64,000 nt of DNA from Muricea muricata (taxonomy: Eukaryota > Cnidaria > Anthozoa > Malacalcyonacea > Plexauridae): contig OY979723.1 in assembly GCA_963855995.1 (NCBI GenBank), positions 9,801,013 to 9,865,012 on the forward strand, written 5' to 3'. The notes beneath the pieces were generated by a model. It was not told where the DNA came from. It searched no databases and was given only the letters and a program-made list of their open reading frames with translations. This document shows positions 31,301 to 43,416 of this stretch, in pieces; position 1 is the first letter of the stretch; every line of letters begins with the position of its first letter. The translations under genes were made by a program, and so were the position numbers.

Positions 31301-34124
31301 TACAGTGCTTGTTGAGTCATTCTTCTCCAGGACATAGTATCATAATTATAAACATATCCATATCAATTTTGCGTCTTGTTTGAGCGCTATATATTTATTC
31401 CCAATGTGTCCTTTATATCTGAAATTTGTTTTGTACCTAATTTACTTTTTTAAACTTTCGGCTAGTTAGGTTTCTCAATTGAAGGAGTTGTACTATACTG
31501 TGCGTTTAAACCTTTCTAAATTCCCAATAACTTAATTAATTGGAGAGTCAACAAAACTTAATCAATTCATTTAGTATGATTAATTTTTTAGACAAACGAG
31601 ATTGCACATGAAAGCGATAGTTGCATTTCTGACAGGGAGCCGATTTCAGTTTCAATCAACACATTCAGTGTAGAAAGCCAACTTGAAGGTAAAGATTTGA
31701 AGAGAAAATTTTCCTGAATAACAATATAGGCACTGGATAACTCTTCTGCGCCTGGCTTTAGCCGGGGGCATCCAATCAATCGAATACGGCCACCTGAAAA
31801 ACGATCGAAAGAGGACCATAAGTCAGTGACATCTCAAGACATATCTCGTCGCAACGGTTTAATGTAGCTTTTAAACTGTTATCTTCCATGTAAATCCTGT
31901 ATTCGACAATTCCAAAACATAATAGTGTCCGAAAGTGTTTTACTAGCAGGCTAAAATATTTTGACGACGAAGGGAGAAAACGTGGGGAGTTCTTGGGCTA
32001 GGAGCACCTTATCTTAGAACTGCGTCACTGCCTCCAGAAACAGAAATTAAGTCAGGCTTATTACAGCAAATATGACGTCGTTAAAGGTCGTCTTTGAGTG
32101 TGTACATTTTTTTGCTGTAGGGCAAGCATTGCATCAAATCAACAATGGCTACGCTCTGGTCATACACAATAGATTTTTCAACGAACTTCGACCTAGAAGA
32201 GGATCTGAAAAAGATCTTGAGGCGATAAAAATATTCTGTAAGGAAGCAGGTCTCTATCTTGATATAATAGAAAACGTCAAAGTCAACGAGATCCGCCGCC
32301 ATTGTCGCCAACTCACACGAGATGAAAGTGAATTTCAAAAATATGATGGTTTTGTTTGTTTTATACTTAGCCACGGAAATAGGTAATTATCTAGTTTTAT
32401 TATATAAAGTGCAGTGCTTTATATGGATGATGGATTATAGATTATTTAGGCTCTGATACTGAGAGACATAGCATTAAAAATCATGATTTAACAAACATTT
32501 CATTGTTATAAATAAAGGGTATTGTACACGCAAAAATGTAAATGAATGGACCATTTCTCAATTAGACAAACTTTCAAATTGGAAAACGATTTTAGCACAG
32601 TTGGAAACAGCCTCCTAAATTTAGTAAAATTGTAAAGTTTCGCTGTAAAATATTGTAAAATGTCGAAAATATAGTAATGTAAAGATTGCGATTTTTCTAT
32701 ACTTTTGTATTACGCGGGAAAAAGCGTTACCACATTTCCACATAGTGGTAACGCTTTTCCGTGCGTAATACAAAAGTATGCAAAATTCGCAAACTTTACA
32801 GGACAATATTTTCCACATTTTACAATATTTTGCAACCAAACTTCACAAATTCACTAAATTTAGGAAGCTCTTTCCAACTGTGCTACAATTCTTTTCCAAT
32901 TTAAAACTTTGTCTAATTGGGGAATGGTCCATTGAGTTGTGATGAGTTGATTACATAAAATTTCACACAAAATGTATACTCTTCCTCCTATTACATAGAA
33001 ATGATCCTCTTTTGGCGCCTGCCTGTCGTCAACATCAATCGCTTGCTCCACTTTTTGTCCTGGTTGATTTCTCTCTACCTCTTACTGACCATCAGCCTCC
33101 TTATTCCTCAAACAATCCTGCCGGTAGTTTTATTGATTCCACCTGATCCACTCTTTCCGTCCGAAATTCCCCGCTCCTTGAACACCTTCATATTGCGGTC
33201 TGCGAACTGGAAAAAGATGATCCTCTTGGTCTCGGTGAGGTCAAACTATGCTTGCTTGTGTTTGATCCACTTGACCATCTCTGCATTACAAATATTTCAC
33301 TCCTCCTCCAGACGCAATAATAATGACGTTTTAAAATCCCCGAAAGTTCAAGCTCTTTTACTTGACTACAACATCTTTGGGTAGACATTATAAACAGAAA
33401 AGGTTACTAAACATCGTGAAAAGATGCACATATTTACATTTACATTTTGGCTTGTACATTTTTTAGCTCTGGTATCTGTGGAGTGTACGACGAAACGATA
33501 AGCGTCGAAGAAATTGTATCATATTTCAAAGAAAACAACGACCTTCTCGGAAAACCCAAATTGTTCTTCATCCAAGCTTGTCGAGCTGACGTCGAAGACG
33601 ATAACACCGGGATTGATTACAAAAAAACCTTATGCCCACCAGATTCATCCGACATCCTGGTCGCATATTCAACAATCGACGGCGAATTATCCTACAGGAA
33701 CATTCGCAATGGATCATGGTTTATCCAAACTCTGCTCAAGCAAATTAGCACGCATGCGTATAACGAACACTTGATGGACATAATGACTTTGGTAAACAAA
33801 GAGATAGCTGAGAGCGAACTGAGTGGTTACAAACAAATGCCACAGCAGCTTTCGACATTGACAAAATTTGTGTACTTCAAGATGGCAGAGGTTGGGAAGA
33901 TGCTGGAAGCGAAAAACTCTATATTTCGCAGGGACGGCACACCTACAAGGATTGGACCAAATTCATTGGCGGATTACAATAACGAGCATGGTGAATCTGA
34001 TCCCCCTGCGGTTACCAGACCCAGGTCTTTATACCAGACCCAGGTCAGGAGAAGTAACAGACTAAGGCTGCTCAAGTTGATGGATGTCTTTGGTTTGCGC
34101 TTATGTTGTAATAACGGTTGGTAA
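28355..34124 (+). CDS. C6: four-exon caspase with Penelope insertion in intron 1
   Basis: Exons: 28355-28423 (ATG, DSADSSN, EEGEIVSK), 31592-31688, 32121-32382 (His in ILSHGN), 33467-34124. Predicted 361 residues with no frameshift. The catalytic Cys lies in QACRAD; p10 has DILVAYST and LSYRNIRNGSWF, so the substrate-pocket Arg is kept. A basic tail of about 80 residues (TRPRSLYQTQVRRSNR) follows. Intron 1 is swollen by a 2.6-kb Penelope-like insertion (28536-31125) and intron 3 by a foldback MITE (32546-32932). All splice sites match paralogues. Short acidic prodomain and no CARD/DED suggest an executioner-type protease. An AATAAA lies at about 34196. Replacement of the motif Gly by Ala (QACRA) is the only active-site oddity. 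Confidence 0.82.
28536..31125. mobile_element. Penelope-like element, two head-to-head partial copies
   Basis: An 11-bp repeat TTTTTAACCTG flanks the block (28525-28535, 31126-31136) and the caspase intron resumes beyond it. On the minus strand 29834-29169 encodes a Penelope-type reverse transcriptase (FHGCAMGSPVSPVIANLYME; RYAEDVF where YVDD-like is usual), followed leftward by GIY-YIG endonuclease remnants to about 28730. On the plus strand 29838-30235 encodes the element's N-terminal region (ADKGDCFVV, frameshifted near 30040). After about 310 bp of unrelated sequence a GIY-YIG piece follows (IPCKDCFWSYIGETGR, 30664-30710). The outer 540 bp are inverted copies, as often seen for Penelope termini. 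Both ends contain GGCAGCCGAAAGCTCG, a likely ribozyme remnant. Neither copy is intact. Confidence 0.8.
32546..32932. mobile_element. foldback MITE (ATGGACCATTCCC family) in C6 intron 3
   Basis: ATGGACCATT at the left and AATGGTCCAT at the right frame an imperfect palindrome. Flanks read TGA on both sides and the C5 intron has the empty site (AAATGAGTT near 17891), giving a 3-bp duplication. Confidence 0.75.
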
Positions 34125-35098
34125 TAGTAATGTGACTTAGTGTTATTGTACACCTATCTATGTACATATATAACAATAGTGTACCGTAATAAGGTAATAA
34201 ATACACATACAGTGTGTCCCAGAAAAAAGGCTACCCTGTGATGTCAAGCGTTAGAGCCGTACGTTTGAATTTGAATGTTTTAATCCCCTAAGGAGGCCTA
34301 AAGAGCCCATTCTGTGTTATTTTGGCAGAACAATTTCAATTAACTTGCAACGTAAGCATAAAAAATCTCTATGTAGCAGAGAATTACGCTTTTTTGGACT
34401 CATTAGGGATTAAAGCATTCACAATTTCGAACGCTCGACACTGTTGCTTGATTTCAAAAGGTAGCCTTTTTTACGCCTAATAGCGTAATGTATACAAGCA
34501 TATATATCTATCATATACATAACACTATAGTAATAGTGTAATATATATACATCTATATATCTATCATATAGCGACACAGCAAGAGTGTAACAGTAATCGC
34601 GTAATACGCACACATCTATGCACACATCTATGCAACCATGATATACATGCATACGTCAAAAGTGTTGTGCTGTGATACAATATCAATGTTGCGAACAATG
34701 TTGTATTAGGACTTTGTCGCGGTAGGTAACACCACAGAAGAATAAATACTGTGGCGTTTTCTAATAAATAAATAATGTGGTAACACAGAAGAGTCAATAC
34801 TTAATACCGAAAGGTCATCTGCAGTGATTTCCAGACCAGCTATTCGCCATGCTTCCGCTTCTCTTTAGGACACTTGTTGAAAAAATATTAAACCTTCTGT
34901 CATTTCAACCTTTGGGCAGGCTACTCTTGTGCGAACCCAGCTACATAGTATATATTACAACATTAAATTTCTTACCAGGAAATACGAAATAGCAATAGAT
35001 TTCTCACCACAAATTTATAGTGGTTGTATTTTCCGAATTCCTGGAGAGAAATTTAATGTATTTCGTACTTATTTCGTATTTCCTAGTAAGAAATTTAA

Positions 35099-35618
35099 AG
35101 GGAAATGGCAACAAAAATTTCCATTGTCACATTTGAAAGAGACTCTAAAAGTAATATATAGAAGTCTTTTACAAAATTTTTATATCTGTTTTACTTTGGG
35201 CGATATTGTCACCTGAATAATCGAGCTGTCCGCCATCTTGGATTAATTTTTAACCTCATTAACAATATTTTGGTGACGTCACAACAGGGATAAGCCATTC
35301 AAAGCATCTCCTAAATACCTACCAACAATCAAATATTGTTTAAAACCTTTTCAGTCCGTGCTGAAATCCGAAGCACTTACCATGTGTGTGGTTAATGGAG
35401 AAGATTAATCATTGTGTCGTAAGAAAAAAATTGCGTGACCCCAGTTGTGACGTATCATGCATATCTACAAATATCCAAGATGGCGGACAGCTAAAGATTG
35501 TTCAAGTCAAAATATCTCACCAAATAAGGCAAATATAAAAATTCTGTAATAGACTTCTATACAATGTTTTGGAGTCTCTTTCAAATAAGACGATGATAAT
35601 TTTTGTTGCCATTTCCCT
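35099..35618. mobile_element. 520-bp MITE with TTAA duplication and 145-bp inverted arms
   Basis: The left arm starts AGGGAAATGGCAACAAAAAT and its inverse closes the right arm. TTAA flanks it (35095-35098, 35619-35622). Both arms end internally in GCTGTCCGCCATCTTGGAT. Its termini differ from the GGTGGCTCCC family, so it is a separate TTAA family. Confidence 0.75.
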
Positions 35619-36350
35619 TTAATGTTATTATAATTATTAGGTGGGCAATAAAGTTGCCTGCGGAGGAGGCTATGCCAAAAGTGGCAAATACCGAATTTAA
35701 TTTGCACATTTTTGCCACACAATTTCTCGTTTTTCCAATTTCCACTCGTGTTGATATAACTGTACATCAACACTGAAAATGTTTTATATTTCTTAAATAA
35801 AACATTTTGTTGCATTTGAGGACCGTCTGTCTCGTTACAACGGTTACTTAATGGACGTTGAACGAAATGATGCAGTTAAAATCTAAGTATAAAAAGTAAT
35901 GCTCACATTATTTAGTTCGTATAAAATAGAATAACAACGAAAATATTTTCAAAATACTTTTGATATTGTTTATGTAAATGCAAAATAAAATGACGTAGCA
36001 CGTGGGCTTCATCAACCTGAAACAAACATGACTAAACATCAAAATTTCCTCGGTTAATTTTAGTTACTTTTATCAGTTGTTGCCAGTGCTCAATTTTGGC
36101 TCCTTAATTGCTGCCTTGAATAAAGCTGAATTTACGAAATCATTTGTTTTCACTCAATTCCGGTAGTTGTTACACAAAACGCTAGATAAACGTAAGACCA
36201 TACTAAAAATCATATTTTAACTGTGTTCGCTTGAATTTGGTTAACTGTTTAAGGGAGTGTTTCGTAACGTGTGACGCGATGACCAATGCAAAAAAAATCA
36301 GGCTGCGATAAACCGAACATTTTCGAGTCGCGGCGCGGCACTCAAACAGT

Positions 36351-36733
36351 AGGGAGCTTAATTAATATCGACAACGCGGCAAGTTCGAAGACACAGTGTC
36401 AATATATTAGTACAGGAAGAGGCTTGTTAAAATTTGATTATTTTAGTAACCGTTTAAAGCTTGTTTTAGTAATTTCCAAAAATTTTTGGCGGCCAAAACG
36501 ATATGCTTTCTGCAATAAGTTGGACTTCCAAAACACTTCTTACGTTGTAGCATGCTTTCGCGTTGCTCATGGGACGTGATAATTCTAAGTTTGATGTTGT
36601 ATTAGGCATGGCTTCGCACTTGAGAATATCCCTGGGACCACAAATTATTCATGGCTGTTGTCTTCTATAAAAATATCCTTTGTTATGAAGCCGCGTCGTC
36701 GAGCTACCGCGTTGTCGATCTAAAGCTCCCTAG
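36351..36733. mobile_element. MITE with TAGGGAGCTT ends
   Basis: TAGGGAGCTTAATTAATATC and, at the other end, GATCTAAAGCTCCCTA are inverted, each followed inward by CGACAACGCGG. TA at both edges would fit a Tc1/mariner-type target. The open frame at 36286-36579 lies mostly inside it and is not a gene. Confidence 0.6.
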
Positions 36734-37120
36734 TGATGAGAGGCCGTGTTACATCGAATGTACAAACTCGAGCCGAAGGCAAGATTTGTAAATCAGACTT
36801 ATTGTAAAATTGTGAATCTGACGGCCACAAATGGCATCAATGGCCCTATCTTCGCAATTGTTTCACAACAGGGTTGAAACCTAGTTAGCACGTATTTTAT
36901 CACTCTTTTATTTAAAAATAGAGGAATCTTTGTTATTTTAATTTTGCTATTTATGCATTTTCACCTTCAACATGATTCGAAAGTAAAACACTTCCAACAG
37001 GGAAGAAGCAAACGCCAATCTATTTTTCATTTCGTCAATTGATAAAGTGCCGCCACTTTATTTACAGTGCATACAGTATGTTGATGTATTATCGACGAGT
37101 AAACAACTAACAAATCATAG

Positions 37121-40100
37121 ATGAACCCTACTGATAGTTACGTTAAAAGTTTGGAGGAAGAAGGAGGAATCTTAAAGGTGAGATTGTTAATGGTTATAGA
37201 ATGAAACATCATCTGAAAATTAGCATCTTGATACTCAATTATAAGAGAACAGGATAAGTTCTTTGTATCTCAAAGCCAGCAATGGTCCTAATCCTGTTCT
37301 CCAAATTCCTTTGTTCTGTGGTCATGTGATTAATGCTGTGTATAAGTATATATACCTTTTAACTTTGGTCTGTCCGTTGATGATTTTGAAATAAAATCGA
37401 AATATCACAAACTCATTCTCGTCTTGTTTTAATCCGTATCCCGTTTCAAGATGCTAATCAGTCTTTGGATTATGTTTTAGTCTGCATTTTTTGGAATTGT
37501 CTGCTAGTAATAGGTTGTGTAATTGTTATATCGTTAAAAGCTTCAATCAGGAAAATGAAATAGACATCATTGAAATCAGTGGTCTCTATAACACTTTTGA
37601 ACCTTTATGATCGTAAAAGACCACCTAGTTAGCTTCTCAATTAAAAGAGTTGTAATAGACCTGAAAACTCATCATTTAAAAGGCTATGACAGTTCCACTC
37701 AAGTCCCAATTAACGCAAATAACTGGGGCCGCTTGTATCAAAGGCGTTTAGCTTAAACAGTGGATAAGACTAATCACTTTTACATCCAGCACGGAACCAA
37801 AATTATGAGTTTAATATAATAGACATTTAGTTACATATACAGTATAATTATTCTTTTCAGGTCAAATAACTTTAGCTGGTTTGTCTGTACAACATGCAAA
37901 CTTCTTTTATATCTTTGACTTATCCACCGTTTAAGCTAGACGCCCCTGATACAACAGGCCCCTGGAGCGTCAACAAAACTTAATCAATGCATCTAGTATG
38001 ATTTCTGTTTTCTTAATTTTTCAGACAAATGAGATTCCACATGAAAGTAATAGTTGCAGTCCTGACGAAGAGCAAATTTCGGTTTCAATCAACACATCCA
38101 GTGTAGAAAGCGAACTTAAAGGTAAAGATTTAAAAAGAAATGTTTCCTCGATAATAAGGACTGGGGTACTTCCTTTGGGCCTGGCTCTAGCCAGGGGCAT
38201 CCAATCAATCGAGCCAGGGCACCTGAGAAACGATAGGGCGCCAACAGTCAGTGACATCTCGCGAGATAGTTCGTTGCAAAGGTCTAATGTAGCTTTTAAA
38301 CTATTATTTTCTGTGTAAACCCAGTACTCGACCGTTCCAAGACATAATAGCGTCCGAAAGTGTTTTACCACAAAGCCCATTTTTGACTACGAACGGAGAA
38401 AGCACGCAGAGGCCCTTAGGCAAGGGACACCTTACCTTATTATGCCACTGCCTCTGGAAATTTCTAGGGTTTATTACACCAAATATGACATAGTTAAAGG
38501 TCGTCTTTAAGACCTTAAACATTTGTTTGAGTGTGTATAAAATTTTTTTGTCGTAGGGCAGATAGGAAACGAATACGAAAAGGCTTTACAGGAATCATTG
38601 CATCAAATCAACAATGGCTACGCTCTGGTCATACACAATAGATTTTTCAACGAACTTCCATCAAGAAGAGGATCTGAAAAAGATCTTGACGCGATAAAAA
38701 TCTTCTGTAAGGAAGCAGGTCTCCATCCAGATATTATAGAAAATGTCAAAGTCAACGAGATCCGCCGCCATTGTCGCCTACTCACACCAGAGAAAAGTGA
38801 ATTTCAAAAATATGATGGTTTTGTTTGTTTCATACTCAGCCACGGAAACAGGTAATTATCTAGTACGGTGCTTTATAGGCATGGTGCACGGGTTGTTTAT
38901 TTAACCCCTGATTCTTAGGGAATTAGTATTGAAAACCATGATTTTAAAAATATTTCTTTGTTAAAAAATAAAGGCTACTGTACATGCAAACGTTTCACAC
39001 AGAAATTCATCCTCTTCCTCCTATTACATGGAAATGATCCTCTTTGGATGTCTGTCGTCAGCATCAATGAACGCCAGCAACCTCTTTGATATTGACTGCA
39101 ACAATTGCTTGCTTAACTAGCTTCTTGTCCTGGTCGATCTCTCTCTACCTCTTATTAACCATCAACTTCCTGCACCTTCACAAACTATGCTTGCTTGTGT
39201 TTGATCCACCTGAAAATCTCTGTATTACAAATATTTAACTCCTTCTCTAATTTCAGACCCAAATGACGTTTTAAAATTCCTGAAAGTTCGAGTTCTTTTA
39301 CTTAACCACAAAACCACTTGGTAGAAATCATAACTTTAAGAACTACATGTAAATAGCAAAAGTTACTAGATATCGTGAAAGATGCACTTAGGACTATTTA
39401 CATTTTCGCTTGTACATTCTTTAGTTCTGGTATCTGTGGAGTGTCCGGCGATACGATAAGCGTCGAAGAAATTGTATCCTATTTCAAAGAAAACAAAGAC
39501 CTTCGCGGAAAACCCAAATTGTTCTTCATCCAAGCTTGTCGAGCTGGCGTCGAAGACGACAAAGCCGGGATTGATCACGAAAAAACCTTATGCCCACCAA
39601 AATCATCCGACATCCTGGTCGCATATTCAACAATCTACGGCGAATTATCCTACAGGGATATTGACAATGGATCATGGTTTATCCAAACTCTGCTCAAGCA
39701 GATTAGCATGCATGCGTATAACGAACACTTGATGGACATAATGATTATGGTGAATAAAAAGATAGCTACAAGTGGCCTAGAGGATAAAAAACAAATGCCA
39801 CAGCAGGTTTCGACATTGACAAAATTTGTGTACTTCAAGATGGCAGAGGTTGGGAAGGTGCTGGAAGCGAAAAACTCTATATTAAGCAGAGAAGGCACAT
39901 CTGCAAGGATGAGATCAAATTCCTTGGCGGTTTACAATAACGAGCATGGTGAATTTGATTGCGTTGCAGCTATAAGAACCAGACCGAGGTCCCTATCTGA
40001 CTATAGATCTGACCACACAGACACATGGACCAGACCTAGATCCCAATCTGATAACAACGATGATAGCGAGTCTGGCCGCGGAGATATACCAACTACATTC

Positions 40101-40217
40101 GCATCCATGTTTAGTCCCAATCATAACCACGATTCTGAGCACATAGTAGTACAACCACAAGATTTATTGCGAGTATTCGCGGATCTAATTTCATCTTTCA
40201 ATGGAGGAAGAAAGTAA
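37121..40217 (+). CDS. C7: best-preserved four-exon caspase
   Basis: Exons: 37121-37177 (19 codons, phase 0), 38025-38121 (phase 1), 38557-38851 (phase 2), 39425-40217. The 413-residue product has an acidic N terminus of about 65 residues without CARD or DED, NNGYALVIHN (about 71-80), the pocket motif RRGSEKD, catalytic His147 in ILSHGN, catalytic Cys188 in QACRAG, p10 from DILVAYST (about 212) with the pocket Arg in SYRDIDNGSWF, and a tail of about 120 residues rich in Arg, Ser, Asp and Asn (TRPRSLSDYRSD, TRPRSQSDN). Typical executioner caspases lack such a tail. Family role: cleavage after Asp in apoptosis or inflammation-like signalling. Intron 1 contains a MITE (37726-37967). No lesion is visible. 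Ala replaces Gly in QACRG. Confidence 0.87.
37726..37967. mobile_element. hAT-like MITE in C7 intron 1
   Basis: CTGGGGCCGCTTGTATCAAA and TGATACAACAGGCCCCTGG are inverted, with GCTTAAACAGTGGATAAG pairing to CTTATCCACCGTTTAAGC inside. The other caspase introns lack it at this point. Related to 25085-25330 and 43172-43416. Confidence 0.7.
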
Positions 40218-41150
40218 AAATAGGATTGAAATTGAAGTAAAGCTTGAATGTGCAGCTCAACAAGGACATAATAATGAGTCAGTTGAATGTCTAGATACAG
40301 TGGCAGACAAACTGAAGGGATAATTTTGTGGGAACACCACGTAAATTTACGATCGCAAATAATTTATGAAATAAAATTTATGATAATAAATTTACGTGGT
40401 ATTTCTACGAAAGTTTATATGAATAATAATAATGTCGGTTGTACCAATTTATATTTATTGTTATACCAGTTGTTTCCGTGAAATCACGAAATTATGAAAT
40501 ATTTAAGACTGTAATATGTGTAACATGAACGCTTTTATGCAGTATATTGCCATTAATCAACCCTATCCAGTCTGCGTTTTACTGTTCAAACTTAGGTACG
40601 CCTCGATCTTTTTTTCGGTTTTGTTGATCGAGTCCGCGTTTTACGGGTCCAGACCAGTTCGTATTTTACCACATCTCGAATATAAACTGCAATGTAGGCG
40701 GAAACAAATTCACCGCGTTGCAAAAAAGATGGCGGCATGTCGATTTTACCAGAATGCATTGCGGGTTTCAAGTAAGAATAGGTGGGAAAAGATGAGAAGC
40801 AAAGCTAATGGATTAAAATTTTAACATGTAGAGAATAATACATGCATGGGTGCGCGGAAATACCAGATATATTTCGAGTGTTGAACATGTTATCTCGAGT
40901 GAGGGCAGAGAACTAATAAGAAATATCATGTTCAGCACGAGATAATCTCATATGTGAAATAATATCAGTTTTAATAGTGTCCAAAATCCCTATAAAGCAC
41001 TGTAATTTATATAATAAAAGACGTTAATTCTTCAAAAGAGTTATTTACGTTATACCCAGGCTAATAGACTTAGACTAGAGATTTATACTCAGGCTAATAA
41101 CATGCATGGTGCTTTAAAAATTTCGTATTTAAGGCTCCTTTGAATTGTTA
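40218..41150. other. C7 3' flank
   Basis: No gene is supported. At 40327-40412, GGAACACCACGTAAATTTA pairs with TAAATTTACGTGGTATTTC; the same outer sequence occurs in the ribozyme-like element at 26520-26545, so this is a degenerate relative. It could supply the AATAAA signal for C7. Confidence 0.45.
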
Positions 41151-41603
41151 TTTATGCATTTTCACATTCAACACGTTTCGAAACGCTTCCAATACAGAAG
41201 AAGGAACCGCCAATCCCTTTTTAAATTCGTCACTTGATAAAGTTCAGTTGAACCGCTCACTACTTTATTCACAGTCCGCGCCGCAGTATTGAAGCATTCT
41301 CGACGAGCAACAGTACACAACTAACAAATTAAAGATGAACCTGTACTCAGAATGAGGAATGCCAAAGGTGAGATAGCTCAATTTTTCTTGCGAATTCCGA
41401 CAATTCATTATAAAACTATTGTATTGTAAAAAAATAGCAAAAAACTTTCAAGTTAGTTCATTTGAAAACTAACTTGTATCATGCATCAGATTTATAAGAC
41501 TTTTTATGTGGTATTTGAGTCATGTCTGCTTCAAAAATTATTTTATATGGAAATTTAAGAACGTTTCGGCTGGAGCTCACGAAAATCGCGTCCAACCATA
41601 TAG

Positions 41604-41699
41604 GTAGCCCAGGCTAGGTCACATTCAATATAATGAATACATAATTATATATATGTAATTATATATTCATTATATTGAATGTGACCTAGCCTGGGCTAC
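41604..41699. repeat. 96-bp palindrome in C8 intron 1
   Basis: GTAGCCCAGGCTAGGTCACA and its exact inverse frame an AT-rich palindromic core. TCCAACCATA and TCCAACATA lie outside the arms and may be a target duplication of 9-10 bp. It would form a long hairpin in the transcript. Confidence 0.75.
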
Positions 41700-42659
41700 T
41701 ATGGTCCAACATACAGAAACATATACGTATTAGGCGAAAAGGTACAATGTAAAATTAACTTGGCCCTTGATACGGTAAGTAAGCATGTACTTTTGTACCT
41801 CCAGCTCCCAAACTATAGGGACATTTCAGACTTATGCACGTTTACATTTTGGTAATTTCAACTCAAAGTGACACTTTTACGATTTGCTAAATGTACTAAA
41901 TAATTCAGAAACATTTCATTTCATAAACATATATTAATGAATACCATAGCAACCTTAACCAAGTACATGTTAATTCAACATCGTATACTGGGCGCAAAAG
42001 TTCTAAATATATCTGCTTTTAAGCCAATAAATCTATTTTCATTATCATTCAGAAAATGGGAAGTAAAAGTGACAGTTATAATTCTGACGAAGAGCCGATT
42101 TCAGTTACAATCAACACATTCGGTTTGGAAAGCGGACTTGAAGGTAAAGATTTGAACACAAAAATGTCTTGAATTGATTTTAGCGTGAGTACAGATGATT
42201 ACGTTGTTTAAAGGTGCAGTGCTAGACCCCACTCAAAGCCTTCAAGATGTGGACTGGAAACGCGAGCTGTATAAAGGCAAAGTCGCTTTCCATTGAAACG
42301 TACCTTGTAACTTTATTGTAAATTTACTTCAAAAACCCACTAATAACTAATAGGCAAGACACAAAAGGAAATCATAGCGTGTGACAAAACACACGTAGAT
42401 TTTCACAAAACTTTTGCCTCTATTTTCTCGGCTTATCCACCATCTATATTGCGAATTCTTTCGTATAAACAAACTTGCGGGCAAAATGGGTATAAAGTGG
42501 GTCGTTTTTTAAGCTATGTAAAATAATCAAAGTTCGTGCTTGATCAGATATAAAACACTCGGTCGCGTCTCTCGTTTTATAATCTGAAAGAGCACTTTTG
42601 CTCGTGTTAGCACTTTGAATGTGCATATTTTATACAAGAACAGCAATGTCTACAGAACT

Positions 42660-43069
42660 ATAGATTAAGGATACATAGATGTGCAACTGGGGATATTTTG
42701 CCTGTGATTTCGCTGTCTCACGGATTACGTCATATCCGCACACACTTCTGGCAAGTACATTTGTTAGAATTTCAATATAAATGTATTATACAGAAAAATG
42801 GTTTCTGCTGTTTTATAAGCGACCAGGACAAAAACATAACTTCATTTGTCGCTTGAAATATACAGGGCAACTTCTTTTTATGTATTTCTGTGAACCAAGG
42901 CAATCTAGCGAAAAGTTTTCTTATTGAAAAGATTGCCGTTTATTTGACATTTTCCTACAAAATCTCACATTTGTACTTGCCAGAAATGGGCATGCGTATG
43001 ACGCACAAAAGCCATCCACACAAGACAAGAAAACCCCGAGTTGCACATCCATGTATCCTTAATCTATGC
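42660..43069. mobile_element. TIR element in C8 intron 2, 7-bp TSD
   Basis: ATAGATTAAGGATACATAGA and its inverse (CATGTATCCTTAATCTATG) are terminal, with GTGCAACT/AGTTGCAC next. CAGAACT flanks it (42653-42659, 43070-43076). Confidence 0.75.
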
Positions 43070-43171
43070 CAGAACTGTCGACTTTTAAACCTTTTTGGGG
43101 GAAAAAAGTCTGAAAATCACAATTCAATGTTTTCGTAAAACTTTTTAAACAATATCAGAGGCAATATCTCT

Positions 43172-43416
43172 CTGGGGCCGGTTGTTCGAAGCCCGTTTAG
43201 CTTAAACGGTGGTTAAGCTCAAAATAGAAACCAAGTTTAGAGATTCATTCAACAACCAAACTAAACGTTTTGAACCTTAATAGAATGATTATGCTTACAA
43301 CTACATATTTACTGCAAAATATTTAAGTTAACTGTTTAACGAGTGATGTAAGAGTGTTATTTAATTTTGATTTATCCACCGTTTACGTTAAACGGGCTTC
43401 GAACAACCGGCCCCTG
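43172..43416. mobile_element. hAT-like MITE in C8 intron 2
   Basis: CTGGGGCCGGTTGTTCGAAG and CTTCGAACAACCGGCCCCTG are inverted, with GCTTAAACGGTGG pairing to CCACCGTTTACG. No clear TSD. Confidence 0.7.

Larger units (their letters stand above)
34125..36940. other. intergenic, repeat-filled
   Basis: No gene is supported. Elements: a mariner-like short repeat (about 34209-34475, starting ACAGTGTGTCCCAGAAAA, ends AGGCTACC/GGTAGCCT), TA-rich microsatellite near 34490-34580, an inverted repeat at 34967-35097, a TTAA element (35099-35618) and a TIR element (36351-36733). Confidence 0.55.

Noticed and set aside
36286-36579. Open frame of 97 codons as a gene
   Set aside because: It overlaps an inverted-repeat MITE, has no recognisable domain and no upstream gene structure.
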